A stretch of 64,000 bases of DNA, taken from an uncultured Alphaproteobacteria bacterium (GTDB lineage Bacteria > Pseudomonadota > Alphaproteobacteria > Rhodobacterales > Rhodobacteraceae). The DNA is taken from contig CAJWEI010000001.1 in NCBI GenBank assembly GCA_913031285.1, positions 1 through 64,000 on the forward strand, read 5' to 3'. The notes beneath the pieces are model-generated. The model saw only the letters and a program-made list of their open reading frames with translations. It was not told where the DNA came from and searched no databases. The stretch's first letter is position 1. Every line of letters starts with the position of its first letter. The translations under genes and the position numbers were made by a program. Below, piece by piece: positions 1-9,293 of this stretch.

Positions 1-620
1 GAGGCTGTGGAGGTCGTGGCATCATTCATGGGTTTGAGCTTTTGGAGAAGCTTGGGTTTCATGATTGGGATTTCGATTATGTTTTGCTGGACTTCCTCGG
101 AGACGTCGTCTGTGGGGGATTTGGTCTACCAATTGCTCGAGATATGGCGCAAAAAGTGATCCTTGTTGCATCAAATGATCTGCAATCACTTTATGTGGCA
201 AACAACGTTTGCTCCGCTGTGGAATATTTCCGCAAATTAGGTGGCAACGTTGGAGTTGCAGGCTTGGTGATTAATAAGGACGATGGAACTGGTGAGGCGG
301 CAGCCTTTGCTGAGTCTGTCGATATCCCAGTATTGGCGGCAATCCCTCAGGATGATGATTTACGTAAAAAATCTGCTAATTATCAGATTGTCGGGACTAG
401 TGAAAGCCAGTGGGGTGGACTTTTTGCTCAATTGGCTGATGCAGTTGGCATCGCGCCTCCTGTGCGCCCAACCCCCTTGGATCAAGACGGCCTTTTAGCG
501 CTTTTTGATAGCAAAGACACCGGCGGTGATTACGTTCTCGTTCCTGCAACGGACGTTGATATGCGCGGCAAGAATGCTGAACCCAAGGAGTCACTGGAAG
601 TAATTTACGATGAGGCATGA
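1..620 (+). CDS. bchX: Chlorophyllide a reductase iron protein subunit X (partial, 5' end outside window)
   Basis: BchX is the ATP-dependent, nitrogenase-Fe-protein-like electron donor of chlorophyllide a oxidoreductase, which makes the bacteriochlorin ring in bacteriochlorophyll a synthesis. About 205 C-terminal residues are present, in frame from base 3. Both cluster cysteines expected of this family are visible: GCGGRG at the very start and DVVCGGFGLPI about 30 residues later. The family is about 330 residues long, so roughly the first third (P-loop) lies upstream. The stop is 3 bases before bchY, so the genes are one operon. The order bchX-bchY-bchZ-puf is the classical one. Confidence 0.95.
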   Translation, partial: GCGGRGIIHGFELLEKLGFHDWDFDYVLLDFLGDVVCGGFGLPIARDMAQKVILVASNDLQSLYVANNVCSAVEYFRKLGGNVGVAGLVINKDDGTGEAAAFAESVDIPVLAAIPQDDDLRKKSANYQIVGTSESQWGGLFAQLADAVGIAPPVRPTPLDQDGLLALFDSKDTGGDYVLVPATDVDMRGKNAEPKESLEVIYDEA

Positions 621-623
621 TGG

Positions 624-2189
624 ATGAGTGAAGCAGTCACATACGACAACTCTGATGAAGTAGATGTTATCAAGGGTCATCCACACGATGACGTATCTGA
701 TGCAACTATTATTCAGGACGGTCTGGGATGCCACTCTGGATCTGAGATGGAGAAAGCCGCCAGATTATCTGGTAATAACATGATATTGGATCAGTTCGAA
801 AAGGATTATCCAAAGGGACCACACGATAAACCACAGTCGATGTGTCCTGCGTTTGGCTCCCTTAGGGTCGGTTTGCGTATGCGCCGGGTTGCAACTGTTT
901 TGTCAGGTTCGGCATGCTGTGTTTACGGTTTAACCTTTGTTAGTCATTTTTATGGCGCACGTCGCTCTGTTGGCTACGTTCCCTTTAATTCAGAATCATT
1001 AGTCACTGGAAAATTGTTTGAAGATATCCGCGATGCAGTTCATGAGATTGCAGATCCAGAAAATTATGATGCTGTGGTAGTTACGAATTTATGCGTCCCA
1101 ACTGCGAGCGGTGTGCCGCTTCGCCTACTGCCTGATGAGGTCAATGGAGTCCGGATCGTAGGTATTGATGTGCCGGGATTTGGTATTCCAACCCACGCCG
1201 AGGCTAAAGATGTTCTCGCTGGGGCCATGCTAAATTATGCTCGAAAAGAGATCGAAGCTGGTCCAGTCCCTGCGCCGATCGGAGGCAAATCTGATCGCCC
1301 AACGGTTACTCTGTTAGGTGAAATGTTTCCTGCAGACCCGATGATGATTGGAGCTATGTTGGCACCTATGGGTTTGGCCGCCGGTCCGGTGGTTCCAGCG
1401 CGTGAATGGCGAGAGCTTTATGCAGCTCTTGATTGTGGAGCAGTTGCTGCCATCCACCCTTTCTATACTGCAGCGGTCCGTGAATTCCAAGCTGCGGGTC
1501 GTCCAGTCGTGGGCAGCGCTCCAGTTGGATATGATGGGACAGCTAGCTGGCTGAAAAATATCGGTGAAGCATTTGGTCTTCCTAATGAAAAAATAGCGGC
1601 TGCGCAAAATGCCTTTCTTCCTTCTATTCGCGAAGCTCTTGTAAATGCGCCCATCAAAGGCCGCATCACCCTTTCGGGTTATGAGGGAAGCGAACTTCTG
1701 GTCGCTCGACTATTGATTGAAAGTGGCGCAGAGATCCCATATGTTGGATCTGCCTGTCCCAAGACCCCGTGGTCTGCGGCGGATGCCGAATGGCTAGAAG
1801 CGCAGGGAACCAAGGTCAAGTTCCGTGCCTCTCTTGAAGATGACTGTGCCGCAATGGAGGCTTTCAAGCCAGATCTTGCTGTTGGAACGACGCCCGTTGT
1901 TCAAAAGGCAAAAGAGCTGGCTACTCCAGGATTATATTTTACAAATCTGATTTCGGCACGTCCTCTTATGGGGCCGGCTGGGGCAGGTTCATTGGCTGAA
2001 GTTATCAATTCGGCAATCGCTGGACGCGAGCGCATGGATAAAATGCGCAACTTCTTTGAGGGCGTCGGTAAGGGAGATACTGCCGGTGTTTGGGAAGGTG
2101 ATCCAAATCTGCGGCCCGACTTCCGGGCGATGCATCAGAAAAAACTTGATAAAGCTGCTCGCGCAGCCAAAGCGGCGGAGATGATCTGA
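624..2189 (+). CDS. bchY: Chlorophyllide a reductase subunit Y
   Basis: One of the two subunits of the catalytic (MoFe-protein-like) component of chlorophyllide a reductase; it pairs with BchZ and receives electrons from BchX. The 521-residue protein has cysteines in the N-terminal region typical of cluster ligands: C36 in GLGCHSG, C74 in MCPAFGS and the pair C98-C99 in GSACCVYG. Length is normal for the family. The stop TGA shares its last base with the ATG of bchZ (TGATG), so translational coupling is likely. No frameshift or missing segment is seen. Confidence 0.96.
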   Translation: MSEAVTYDNSDEVDVIKGHPHDDVSDATIIQDGLGCHSGSEMEKAARLSGNNMILDQFEKDYPKGPHDKPQSMCPAFGSLRVGLRMRRVATVLSGSACCVYGLTFVSHFYGARRSVGYVPFNSESLVTGKLFEDIRDAVHEIADPENYDAVVVTNLCVPTASGVPLRLLPDEVNGVRIVGIDVPGFGIPTHAEAKDVLAGAMLNYARKEIEAGPVPAPIGGKSDRPTVTLLGEMFPADPMMIGAMLAPMGLAAGPVVPAREWRELYAALDCGAVAAIHPFYTAAVREFQAAGRPVVGSAPVGYDGTASWLKNIGEAFGLPNEKIAAAQNAFLPSIREALVNAPIKGRITLSGYEGSELLVARLLIESGAEIPYVGSACPKTPWSAADAEWLEAQGTKVKFRASLEDDCAAMEAFKPDLAVGTTPVVQKAKELATPGLYFTNLISARPLMGPAGAGSLAEVINSAIAGRERMDKMRNFFEGVGKGDTAGVWEGDPNLRPDFRAMHQKKLDKAARAAKAAEMI

Positions 2190-3667
2190 TGTTAGTTCAG
2201 GATCATGATCGCGCGGGTGGATATTGGGGCGCTATTTATGCATTTTGCGCTGTAAAAGGCCTGCAATGTGTCATTGATGGACCCGTAGGGTGTGAAAATC
2301 TGCCAGTAACGTCGGTGCTGCACTATACGGACGCTTTACCTCCTCATGAATTGCCGATTGTAGTGACGGGCCTTGCTGAAGAAGAATTGGGCCGTGAGGG
2401 AACCGAGGGCGCGATGCGACGTGCCTGGGGAACCCTTGACCCAGCTCTTCCTGCTGTTGTTGTCACCGGATCAATAGCTGAAATGATTGGTGGTGGTGTG
2501 ACGCCACAAGGGACAAACATCCAACGCTTTCTGCCGCGAACTATTGATGAAGACCAATGGGAAGCTGCGGATCGCGCAATGACTTGGATTTTTACTGAAT
2601 TTGGTATGACCAAAGGACGTATGCCGCCTGAGAAAAAACGCGCTGAAGACGCTAAGCCAAGGGTTAATATACTTGGGCCAATGTACGGCACTTTTAATAT
2701 GCCAAGTGATTTGGCTGAAATTCGCAGGTTGGTAGAAGGTATAGGTGCAGACGTTAATATGGTCATGCCACTTGGTGCCCATATTGCAGAAATGCGTAAT
2801 TTAGTGAATGCTGATGTCAACATTTGCATGTACCGCGAATTTGGTCGCGGGCTGTGTGAAGTACTGGACAAGCCATATTTGCAGGCGCCAATTGGCATCG
2901 ATAGTACGACAAAGTTCCTGCGTATGCTGGGTAATATGTTGGGGCTGGACCCTGAATCCTTTATCGAGCGCGAAAAACACTCGACCATTAAGCCAGTTTG
3001 GGATCTATGGCGCTCAGTTACACAAGATTTTTTTGCAACAGCTGGTTTTGGGATTGTAGCTAATGAAACTTATGCCCGAGGCATTCGGAACTATTTGGAA
3101 AGTGATCTAGGTTTTCCTTGTGCATTTGCGGTTGCCAGGTCGCGCGGAAGTAAGACTAATAATAATGAAGTGCGCGCGCTAATGGCGCAGAAACGCCCAC
3201 TTATTGTTATGGGTAGTATTAATGAAAAGATGTATTTAGCTGAGTTAAAGGGTGGGCATGGACCCAGTCCAGCATTTATTCCAGCCTCATTTCCGGGCGC
3301 GGCTATCCGGCGCGCAACAGGAACGCCCATGATGGGATATGCTGGGGCGACATATCTGTTGCAAGAGGTTTGTAATGGATTGTTTGAGGCTCTCTTCCAT
3401 ATTCTTCCATTGGGAACAGACATGGACTCTGCGGACGCTACTCCAACAACTCTCAAACGGGATTTCCCTTGGGATGCGGATGCGCAGTGTGCATTAGATA
3501 GGATCGTCGCACAGCATCCAGTTCTCACAAGAATATCCGCAGCCAAAAACTTGCGCGATGCTGCTGAAAAATCGGCACTTTCGCAGGGAGCTGAGCGGGT
3601 TTTAATTGAAACGGTTTTGGCACTTGACCCTGGTGGGTCGCAAAAAATTAAGGAGGAGCACAAATGA
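2189..3667 (+). CDS. bchZ: Chlorophyllide a reductase subunit Z
   Basis: Partner of BchY in the catalytic component of chlorophyllide a reductase. The 492-residue protein has the BchZ N-terminal signature with C20, C27 and C35 ([13 protein letters not shown]) followed by [18 protein letters not shown], and a long substrate-binding region. The start overlaps the bchY stop by one base; the 3' end overlaps the pufQ start as ATGA. A strong ribosome-binding site (AAGGAGGAG) inside the end of bchZ serves pufQ. The overlaps tie pigment synthesis to the puf genes in one transcript. Confidence 0.96.
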   Translation: MLVQDHDRAGGYWGAIYAFCAVKGLQCVIDGPVGCENLPVTSVLHYTDALPPHELPIVVTGLAEEELGREGTEGAMRRAWGTLDPALPAVVVTGSIAEMIGGGVTPQGTNIQRFLPRTIDEDQWEAADRAMTWIFTEFGMTKGRMPPEKKRAEDAKPRVNILGPMYGTFNMPSDLAEIRRLVEGIGADVNMVMPLGAHIAEMRNLVNADVNICMYREFGRGLCEVLDKPYLQAPIGIDSTTKFLRMLGNMLGLDPESFIEREKHSTIKPVWDLWRSVTQDFFATAGFGIVANETYARGIRNYLESDLGFPCAFAVARSRGSKTNNNEVRALMAQKRPLIVMGSINEKMYLAELKGGHGPSPAFIPASFPGAAIRRATGTPMMGYAGATYLLQEVCNGLFEALFHILPLGTDMDSADATPTTLKRDFPWDADAQCALDRIVAQHPVLTRISAAKNLRDAAEKSALSQGAERVLIETVLALDPGGSQKIKEEHK

Positions 3668-3885
3668 CAGACGTTGCTTCAAATACCCCCAAATCCCGCA
3701 CTTCAAGTAAGCGGAGTATGGAATTCACATTTTATTTCAGCATCATATTCGTACTGGCAATTCCCTTTGCTACCGTATTCTGGGTGTTGGACGTAGTTCG
3801 CAAGCAAACCCTGATGCTGCACGGTCCACTGGCGCGTGCATGGGCAGAAGCAGATAGAGTTACGCCACTAATTTTCTCAGCCTGA
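3664..3885 (+). CDS. pufQ: PufQ, bacteriochlorophyll synthesis/assembly factor
   Basis: A 73-residue protein with one membrane segment at about residues 22-44 and the C-terminal pattern [15 protein letters not shown] characteristic of PufQ. In Rhodobacter, PufQ is needed for normal bacteriochlorophyll synthesis and has been proposed to carry pigment intermediates; its exact role is not settled. It starts inside bchZ (ATGA overlap) with a strong upstream AAGGAGGAG. Its position between bchZ and pufB matches Rhodobacter capsulatus. Identification rests on the C-terminal signature, length and position. Confidence 0.9.
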   Translation: MTDVASNTPKSRTSSKRSMEFTFYFSIIFVLAIPFATVFWVLDVVRKQTLMLHGPLARAWAEADRVTPLIFSA

Positions 3886-3954
3886 CAATGTCAGTTGAGA
3901 AATCGAGACTGGCCTTCCTTGCGGAAGGTCAGAGCCCTGAGGGGGTAATTCCCT
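3882..3954 (+). promoter_or_regulatory. Hairpin cluster between pufQ and pufB
   Basis: Three inverted repeats follow one another. CTGACA/TGTCAG lies over the pufQ stop (3882-3894). A strong 10-pair stem, CTGGCCTTCC with GGAAGGTCAG around a TTGC loop, spans 3909-3932. A short AGGG/CCCT stem spans 3940-3954. No T-run follows, so this is unlikely to be a terminator. In purple bacteria the puf message is processed and differentially stable, and RNA structure upstream of pufB would fit a processing or stability element; that role is inferred. Confidence 0.55.
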
Positions 3955-4012
3955 GATGGACCCGGCCGCAGGGGCACTGCGGCGTCAGCGTAGAAACCCG
4001 GAAGGAAATTTT

Positions 4013-4180
4013 ATGGCTGATAGAAGCGACCTATCTTTTACAGGTCTTACAGACGAACAAGCACAGGAACTGCACTCGGTTTATATGAGCGGCTTATGGC
4101 TATTTTCCATAGCATGCATAATCGCACATATTGCCACGTACATGGTTCTGCCTTGGTTCAGCTTTGCAGGAGGATCATAG
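4013..4180 (+). CDS. pufB: Light-harvesting 1 beta polypeptide
   Basis: A 55-residue LH1 beta chain. The N-terminal segment [21 protein letters not shown] is the family hallmark. One membrane helix covers about residues 25-47, with H39 as the expected bacteriochlorophyll ligand, and the chain ends LPWF then a short tail. The open frame extends upstream to 3956, but the ATG at 4013 is preceded by GGAAGG and gives the conserved N-terminus, so it is the real start. pufA follows after 3 bases. Confidence 0.96.
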   Translation: MADRSDLSFTGLTDEQAQELHSVYMSGLWLFSIACIIAHIATYMVLPWFSFAGGS

Positions 4181-4183
4181 AAA

Positions 4184-4345
4184 ATGGCTAATTTTTATAA
4201 GATCTGGCTGGTTTTCGACCCGCGCCGCGTTTTCGTGGTGCAGGGAGTTTTCCTCTTTTTGCTGGCAGCAATGATTCACCTTGTTCTGCTTAGCACTGAT
4301 GGCTTTAATTGGTTTGAAATGGCAGCTACCGCAAACGGCGGCTAA
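4184..4345 (+). CDS. pufA: Light-harvesting 1 alpha polypeptide
   Basis: A 53-residue LH1 alpha chain. It starts [20 protein letters not shown], the conserved alpha N-terminus, followed by one membrane helix with H32 as the expected bacteriochlorophyll ligand ([11 protein letters not shown]). The gene is short and easily missed by length-filtered gene calling. The ribosome-binding site GCAGGAGGATC lies in the end of pufB. With PufB it forms the repeating unit of the LH1 ring around the reaction centre. Confidence 0.96.
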   Translation: MANFYKIWLVFDPRRVFVVQGVFLFLLAAMIHLVLLSTDGFNWFEMAATANGG

Positions 4346-4372
4346 AATTTCACAACTCAGTGTCAAATAATG

Positions 4373-4455
4373 TTGTGGGCGCGGCTTTAAGAGGCAGTGC
4401 CCGCAACGCAAAGTAAACATTGGGCGGCCACCTACCCCAAAGTCGGCGCTGCCGA
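4373..4455 (+). promoter_or_regulatory. Intercistronic hairpins between pufA and pufL
   Basis: The stem TTGTGGGC/GCCCGCAA (4373-4406, 8 pairs with one G-U) is followed by TTGGG/CCCAA (4420-4440) and TCGGC-GCT-GCCGA (4443-4455). In Rhodobacter capsulatus, stem-loops at this position protect the pufBA part of the message from 3' decay and raise the ratio of LH1 to reaction centre. The position and structure here fit the same role; function is inferred from that precedent. Confidence 0.65.
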
Positions 4456-4474
4456 AAAACGCGGAGATAAACAG

Positions 4475-5323
4475 ATGGCGTTGTTAAGTTTTGAAAGGAA
4501 GTATCGTGTCCGTGGGGGGACATTGATCGGTGGTGATCTATTTGATTTCTGGATAGGACCATTTTATGTTGGTTTTTTCGGGGTCACCACTGCATTTTTT
4601 GCCCTTCTTGGTACTGCTTTGATTTTTTATGGAGCAGCAATAGGCGATACTTGGAATCCTTTTCTTATATCGATCGATCCACCCGAACTTGAAATCGGGT
4701 TGGGCATGGCACCGCTTGCCAAAGGCGGACTTTGGCAATTGATAACAATGTGTGCAGCAGTCGCATTTATTAGTTGGGCGTTGCGAGAGGTGGAGATTGC
4801 ACGAAAACTGGGCATGGGTCTGCATGTGCCGTTTGCATTTGGAGTTGCCATTCTTGCCTATATAACCCTTGTTGTGGTTCGGCCTGTTCTCATGGGTGCG
4901 TGGGGTCACGGTTTTCCCTACGGAATTTTCAGCCACTTAGATTGGGTAAACAACGTGGGATATGCCTACGGAAATTTCCACTACAACCCGGCTCATATGA
5001 TTGCGGTGAGTTTCTTTTTCACCACTTGTTTGGCTTTGGCTCTGCATGGATCGCTGATCCTTTCAGCAGCTAATCCTGAAAAAGGCGAAACCATGCGCAC
5101 ACCAGAACATGAGGATACATTCTTTAGAGATTTGATTGGCTATTCAATAGGTCCACTAGGTATTCATCGTCTGGGATTGTTTTTAGCACTTAATGCGGGA
5201 TTTTGGTCCGCAGTATGTATCGTAGTCTCAGGCACTGTCTGGTTCGATGCATGGGCAGACTGGTGGTACTGGTATGTCGATCTGCCCTTCTGGGCTGACT
5301 TGGAAGGAGGAGTCAATGGCTGA
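4475..5323 (+). CDS. pufL: Photosynthetic reaction centre L subunit
   Basis: The 282-residue L subunit of the type-2 (quinone) reaction centre, the usual length. It starts [20 protein letters not shown], and GGAGA lies just before the ATG at 4475; upstream in-frame ATGs are not conserved sequence. Conserved pigment and iron histidines are visible in [23 protein letters not shown] and GIHRLG. Five membrane helices are expected. The last 8 bases overlap the start of pufM, coupling the two subunits. Confidence 0.97.
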   Translation: MALLSFERKYRVRGGTLIGGDLFDFWIGPFYVGFFGVTTAFFALLGTALIFYGAAIGDTWNPFLISIDPPELEIGLGMAPLAKGGLWQLITMCAAVAFISWALREVEIARKLGMGLHVPFAFGVAILAYITLVVVRPVLMGAWGHGFPYGIFSHLDWVNNVGYAYGNFHYNPAHMIAVSFFFTTCLALALHGSLILSAANPEKGETMRTPEHEDTFFRDLIGYSIGPLGIHRLGLFLALNAGFWSAVCIVVSGTVWFDAWADWWYWYVDLPFWADLEGGVNG

Positions 5324-6239
5324 GTATCAAAATATATTTACCCAAGTTCAAATCCAAGGTCCACCTGAAATGGGAATGGTCGAAGATGTAGACTTAGGCG
5401 AAAGATCAAAATCAGCGGGCTTTTCATCTCTCTTAGGATGGTTTGGGAATGCCCAACTTGGCCCCTTCTATTTAGGTGGTCTCGGGGTTGCGTCGCTTGG
5501 TGCTGGGCTTATTTGGTTTGTTATGGTTGGGGCTAGCTTTTGGGCTCAGGCAGGATATAGCCCAGGGGTTTTCATGCGAGATCTATTCTATTTTTCACTT
5601 GAGCCGCCCTCACCTGGAAACGGTCTTAGTATTCCATCCCTTAAAGATGGTGGAATGTGGTTTATTTCAAGTTTCTTCCTTCTGATTGCTGTGATGGCAT
5701 GGTGGGCACGCACGTATGTGCTAGCACAGCAGCTGAAAATGGGTAAGCATGTGTTTTATGCCTTTGGGGCCGCGATCTGGTTGTTTCTTGTATTGGGCCT
5801 TTTTCGTCCAGTGCTTATGGGAAGCTGGTCGGAGGCTGTTCCTTACGGAATATTCTCGCACCTAGACTGGACTATGAGCTTCTCTGTAACTTATGGAAAC
5901 CTGTTCTATTGCCCTTTCCACGCTCTTTCTATCGTATTTTTATATGGCTCTGCTCTATTATTTGCGATGCATGGTGCAACCATACTTGCAGTGTCAAGGT
6001 TTGGCGGTGATCGCGAACTTGAGCAGATTGCGGATCGAGGTACGGCTTCGGAACGTGCGGCGCTCTTTTGGCGGTGGACCATGGGCTTTAATGCCACGAT
6101 GGAAGGTATCCACCGTTGGGCTTGGTGGTTCGCAATTCTAACTCCGATCACTGGCGGTATCGGTATCCTTTTGACCGGCACAGTTGTCGACAACTGGTAC
6201 GTCTGGGCACAGGTGCACGGTTTTGCGCCGCTAGATTAA
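5316..6239 (+). CDS. pufM: Photosynthetic reaction centre M subunit
   Basis: The 307-residue M subunit, the usual length, starting [13 protein letters not shown] at an ATG preceded by TTGGAAGGAGG. Conserved elements include [30 protein letters not shown] and [15 protein letters not shown], which hold bacteriochlorophyll and non-haem iron ligands. It pairs with PufL to bind the special pair and quinones. The gene overlaps pufL by 8 bases. No pufC (tetrahaem cytochrome) follows; the next gene is pufX-like. Confidence 0.97.
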   Translation: MAEYQNIFTQVQIQGPPEMGMVEDVDLGERSKSAGFSSLLGWFGNAQLGPFYLGGLGVASLGAGLIWFVMVGASFWAQAGYSPGVFMRDLFYFSLEPPSPGNGLSIPSLKDGGMWFISSFFLLIAVMAWWARTYVLAQQLKMGKHVFYAFGAAIWLFLVLGLFRPVLMGSWSEAVPYGIFSHLDWTMSFSVTYGNLFYCPFHALSIVFLYGSALLFAMHGATILAVSRFGGDRELEQIADRGTASERAALFWRWTMGFNATMEGIHRWAWWFAILTPITGGIGILLTGTVVDNWYVWAQVHGFAPLD

Positions 6240-6253
6240 AGGGAGAATATAAA

Positions 6254-6496
6254 ATGAGTTCGAAAAGAAAGATATTTGACGGAGACTTTTCCCCAGAGCG
6301 GATAAGAGCTGAAGGTTTTGGCAACATGTTTGCCGGTGCTTTGTTTGGAGGGGTAATAGTTGGAGGGGTTGGTGCTTTTATTGCGGTTCTGATGGTAGTT
6401 TCAAGCTGGTTGCCACCAGAGTCAAAAGAAGCAGACGATCCTACGCCAGATTCATTCTCGGCATATGTGCTGCCGTACGATGAGACACAAGTTTAA
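6254..6496 (+). CDS. pufX: PufX-like core-complex protein
   Basis: An 80-residue protein 14 bases after pufM with a GGGAG ribosome-binding site. It has a charged N-terminus (MSSKRKIFDGDF), one glycine-rich membrane segment at about residues 22-52 containing FGGVIVGGVGAF, then WLPPES and an acidic tail. Rhodobacter PufX is a single-helix protein of about 80 residues encoded at this exact position; it opens or gates the LH1 ring for quinone exchange and promotes core dimers in some species. PufX sequences diverge fast, so the call relies on position, size, topology and the helix followed by a LP motif. Dimerisation cannot be judged. Confidence 0.75.
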   Translation: MSSKRKIFDGDFSPERIRAEGFGNMFAGALFGGVIVGGVGAFIAVLMVVSSWLPPESKEADDPTPDSFSAYVLPYDETQV

Positions 6497-6673
6497 CTTT
6501 ACGTCTCAAAGAGTATCAGAGTGGAGCAGGACTTCCCTGTACCGCTCTGAGCCAGATTTGGCCCATTTTCCCGTGGGTCAAATACGGGGTTTCTGCACCC
6601 CGGTTCCCTTCCTGTTGGCTACAGGAAACTTGCGCCACGTTCAGATTTTCTGAGCGTGGCGTTTATAATTTTT
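6481..6673 (+). terminator. Array of hairpins after pufX, ending in a terminator-like stem before dxs
   Basis: Five inverted repeats occur in about 190 bases: TGAGAC/GTCTCA over the pufX stop (6481-6508); TCAGAG/CTCTGA with an extended imperfect stem (6516-6550); CGGGGT/ACCCCG (6585-6602); TTCCTGT/ACAGGAA (6609-6627); and CGCCACG/CGTGGCG with a longer imperfect stem (6633-6661) followed by a T-rich run to 6673. The last resembles a rho-independent terminator or attenuator just upstream of the dxs start. The array would separate puf and dxs expression and protect the puf 3' end; this role is inferred. Confidence 0.65.
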
Positions 6674-6685
6674 CAGGAGTGAGTG

Positions 6686-8605
6686 ATGTACGAACGTGAA
6701 ACTTCAATTTTAGACCATATCGCTGGACCTTCTGACATGAAACAACTTTCTGATGCCGAGCTGACTTTACTTGCCAACGAGTTGCGGTCTGAGGTAATTT
6801 CGGCTGTTTCTGAGACTGGAGGTCATCTCGGATCGTCGCTCGGGGTTGTGGAAATTACGGTAGCTCTTCACGCAGTGTTTAATACGCCGCTGGATAAAAT
6901 CATCTGGGATGTTGGACACCAATGCTACCCACATAAAATTTTAACTGGTCGCCGCGAACGTATCCGGACTTTGAGACAAAAAGACGGATTGAGCGGTTTT
7001 ACCAAACGCAGTGAGAGTGAATTTGACCCCTTTGGTGCCGCGCATAGTTCCACTTCGATTTCAGCTGCATTAGGATTTAGCGTTGGTCGAGATATGGGTC
7101 AACCCTCCGGCGATGCCATTGCAGTCATTGGTGATGGATCCATCAGTGCCGGCATGGCTTATGAAGCTCTGAATAATGCCGGTGCAGAGAATAGGCGTTT
7201 GATTGTCGTTTTAAATGATAACGAAATGTCGATTGCGCCACCAGTTGGCGCAATGTCGTCATATTTGTCCGGTCTTTACGCAAATGAGCCGCTAGCTAAA
7301 ATCAAATCGCTTGCTGAAGGTTTTGAAGCCGCCTTACCCTCGCCGTTGCGCGACGGAGCCAAGCGCGCGAGGCAACTCGTGACTGGGTTGCACGGCTCGG
7401 GCACACTTTTTGAAGAGCTTGGTTTTGAATATGTTGGGCCGATCGATGGTCATGATATGTCTCAGTTGTTACCCGTTCTGCGCGCAGCACGGGCCCGGGC
7501 GACTGGCCCGGTCTTGATCCATGCTTGTACAGTAAAAGGCAAAGGCTATGCGCCAGCTGAAAATTCAGCTGATAAATATCATGGAGTATCAAAGTTTGAT
7601 ATTGCAACTGGAACCCAGGCTAAATCAAAGCCAAACGCTCCTAGTTATACGAATGTCTTTGGTGATACGCTGACTGACGAGGCCTCAAGAGATCCTAAAA
7701 TAGTCGGCGTAACAGCTGCAATGCCGTCGGGGACTGGTCTGAATATCATGGCTAAAAAGTTTCCTGGCCGCGTGTTTGATGTTGGTATCGCTGAACAGCA
7801 TGGTGTTACCTTCGCTGCTGGTATGGCCGCAAGTGGGCTAAAGCCGTTTTGTGCAATCTATTCTACTTTCTTGCAACGGGGCTATGATCAAATAGTCCAT
7901 GATGTTGCTTTGCAAGGATTACCTGTCAGGTTTGCAATTGATCGCGCCGGATTGGTTGGGGCTGATGGTGCTACGCATGCAGGTTCTTTTGATGTTGCTT
8001 ATCTTGCGAATTTGCCGGGATTTACTGTTATGGCCGCTGGGGATGAAGCGGAGCTTATGCATATGGTTGCGACGGCTGCCGATTATGACGATGGACCAAT
8101 TTCATTCCGTTTCCCGAGGGGTAACGGTACTGGAGTAACCCTTCCTGAGCGCGGTGAAATTCTTGAGATTGGCAAGGGGCGTATCGTGGCAGAGGGGACG
8201 GATGTCGCAATTTTATCCTTTGGAGCGCATTTGTTCGAAGTTGAACAGGCGGCGATGCTACTTGCCAAAAGTGGAGTTAGTGTCACGATTGCCGATGCTC
8301 GGTTTGCGAAACCTTTGGATACTGATTTAATCCTACAGTTAGCTCAAAACCACGAAGCGCTTGTAACAGTTGAACAGGGCAGTGTCGGTGGCTTTGGCGC
8401 GATGGTCTTACATCATCTTGCGGCGACTGGACAGTTAGATAATGGACTCAAAATTCGTACATTGACCTTGCCAGATGTATTTATTGACCATGGATCACCT
8501 GCAGAAATGTATCAGGCTGCTGGGCTTACATCCCTTGACATTCAGCGTACAATATTAAACATCATTCGTCCCGAGCACAATGTTATCCCGCTTTCAAAAG
8601 CATAA
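6686..8605 (+). CDS. dxs: 1-deoxy-D-xylulose-5-phosphate synthase
   Basis: Condenses pyruvate and glyceraldehyde 3-phosphate to DXP, the first step of the MEP isoprenoid pathway that supplies phytyl, carotenoid and quinone side chains. The 639-residue protein shows the thiamine-diphosphate motif ([20 protein letters not shown]), the N-terminal [12 protein letters not shown] region and the transketolase central motif ([15 protein letters not shown]). A GTG lies at 6683, but the ATG at 6686 has better spacing from AGGAG. dxs next to puf is the Rhodobacter capsulatus arrangement; the intervening terminator-like stem suggests partly separate control. Confidence 0.96.
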   Translation: MYERETSILDHIAGPSDMKQLSDAELTLLANELRSEVISAVSETGGHLGSSLGVVEITVALHAVFNTPLDKIIWDVGHQCYPHKILTGRRERIRTLRQKDGLSGFTKRSESEFDPFGAAHSSTSISAALGFSVGRDMGQPSGDAIAVIGDGSISAGMAYEALNNAGAENRRLIVVLNDNEMSIAPPVGAMSSYLSGLYANEPLAKIKSLAEGFEAALPSPLRDGAKRARQLVTGLHGSGTLFEELGFEYVGPIDGHDMSQLLPVLRAARARATGPVLIHACTVKGKGYAPAENSADKYHGVSKFDIATGTQAKSKPNAPSYTNVFGDTLTDEASRDPKIVGVTAAMPSGTGLNIMAKKFPGRVFDVGIAEQHGVTFAAGMAASGLKPFCAIYSTFLQRGYDQIVHDVALQGLPVRFAIDRAGLVGADGATHAGSFDVAYLANLPGFTVMAAGDEAELMHMVATAADYDDGPISFRFPRGNGTGVTLPERGEILEIGKGRIVAEGTDVAILSFGAHLFEVEQAAMLLAKSGVSVTIADARFAKPLDTDLILQLAQNHEALVTVEQGSVGGFGAMVLHHLAATGQLDNGLKIRTLTLPDVFIDHGSPAEMYQAAGLTSLDIQRTILNIIRPEHNVIPLSKA

Positions 8606-8608
8606 GGG

Positions 8609-8627
8609 CGGCGGAGTAAACCCGCCG
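8609..8627 (+). terminator. Possible dxs terminator hairpin
   Basis: A perfect 6-pair stem CGGCGG/CCGCCG with a 7-base loop lies 4 bases after the dxs stop, in the gap between the convergent dxs and rppH. No strong T-run follows, so termination efficiency is uncertain. Confidence 0.4.
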
Positions 8628-8655
8628 AATTCTCTTACTCTTGGAGGCATTTCTC

Positions 8656-9138
8656 TCAGAAATGAGATTTAAATTCTTTTACAACTTGCCGGTATACATC
8701 TTTTTTGAATTTTACTATGTTTGCCTCAAGTTCACTGACAGCCACCCATTTCCACGCTGCAAATTCTGGGTGCGAAGTTGTGATATTGATGTGTTTATCG
8801 GAACCGCCAAACCGCATTAGGAACCATTTCTGTTTTTGGCCGCGATAGCGCCCTTTCCAAAGTTTAGGAATAAGCTCAACCGGTAAGTCATAAGTGATCC
8901 AATCTTTAGAAACCGCTTCGATTTGCGCCAAACTCTTGACAACGCCGGTCTCTTCTTCCAATTCACGAAAGGCGGCGTCTTCTGCGTGCTCTCCTAAGTC
9001 GATACCTCCCTGTGGCATTTGCCATGCATCTTGATGATTATCTAGACGCTGGCCGACAAAAACCATATTCTGATCGTTAAGGAGCATAATCCCGACGTTT
9101 TCCCGATAAGGTAATTTTTCCAGATCTAGCGGGGTCAT
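8656..9138 (-). CDS. rppH: RNA pyrophosphohydrolase (NUDIX)
   Basis: Removes pyrophosphate from 5'-triphosphate RNA and so starts 5'-end-dependent mRNA decay. The 160-residue protein begins MTPLDLEKLPYRENVGIML, typical for RppH, and carries the NUDIX box beginning GGIDLGEHAEDAAFRELEEE. Tryptophan-rich C-terminal features (KWFLMRF, AAWKWV) also fit. A GTG four codons upstream (9150) is possible; the ATG at 9138 gives the conserved start and sits about 11 bases from AAAGG. It is the last gene of the leftward block that includes ctpA. Confidence 0.9.
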   Translation of the reverse strand: MTPLDLEKLPYRENVGIMLLNDQNMVFVGQRLDNHQDAWQMPQGGIDLGEHAEDAAFRELEEETGVVKSLAQIEAVSKDWITYDLPVELIPKLWKGRYRGQKQKWFLMRFGGSDKHINITTSHPEFAAWKWVAVSELEANIVKFKKDVYRQVVKEFKSHF

Positions 9139-9293
9139 TGTGTTCTTCACCTTTGATTTTCTAGCGCATTTTTATTTTTGCTCATCTAGGCTTTTACGGA
9201 CTTCTAATATAATCCTGAGAGGCCGGTAAAAGCTTATCTCAGATTGGCTTTCAGCATACTTTAAGGTGGGAGAACTTTATTGTGATCAACACC

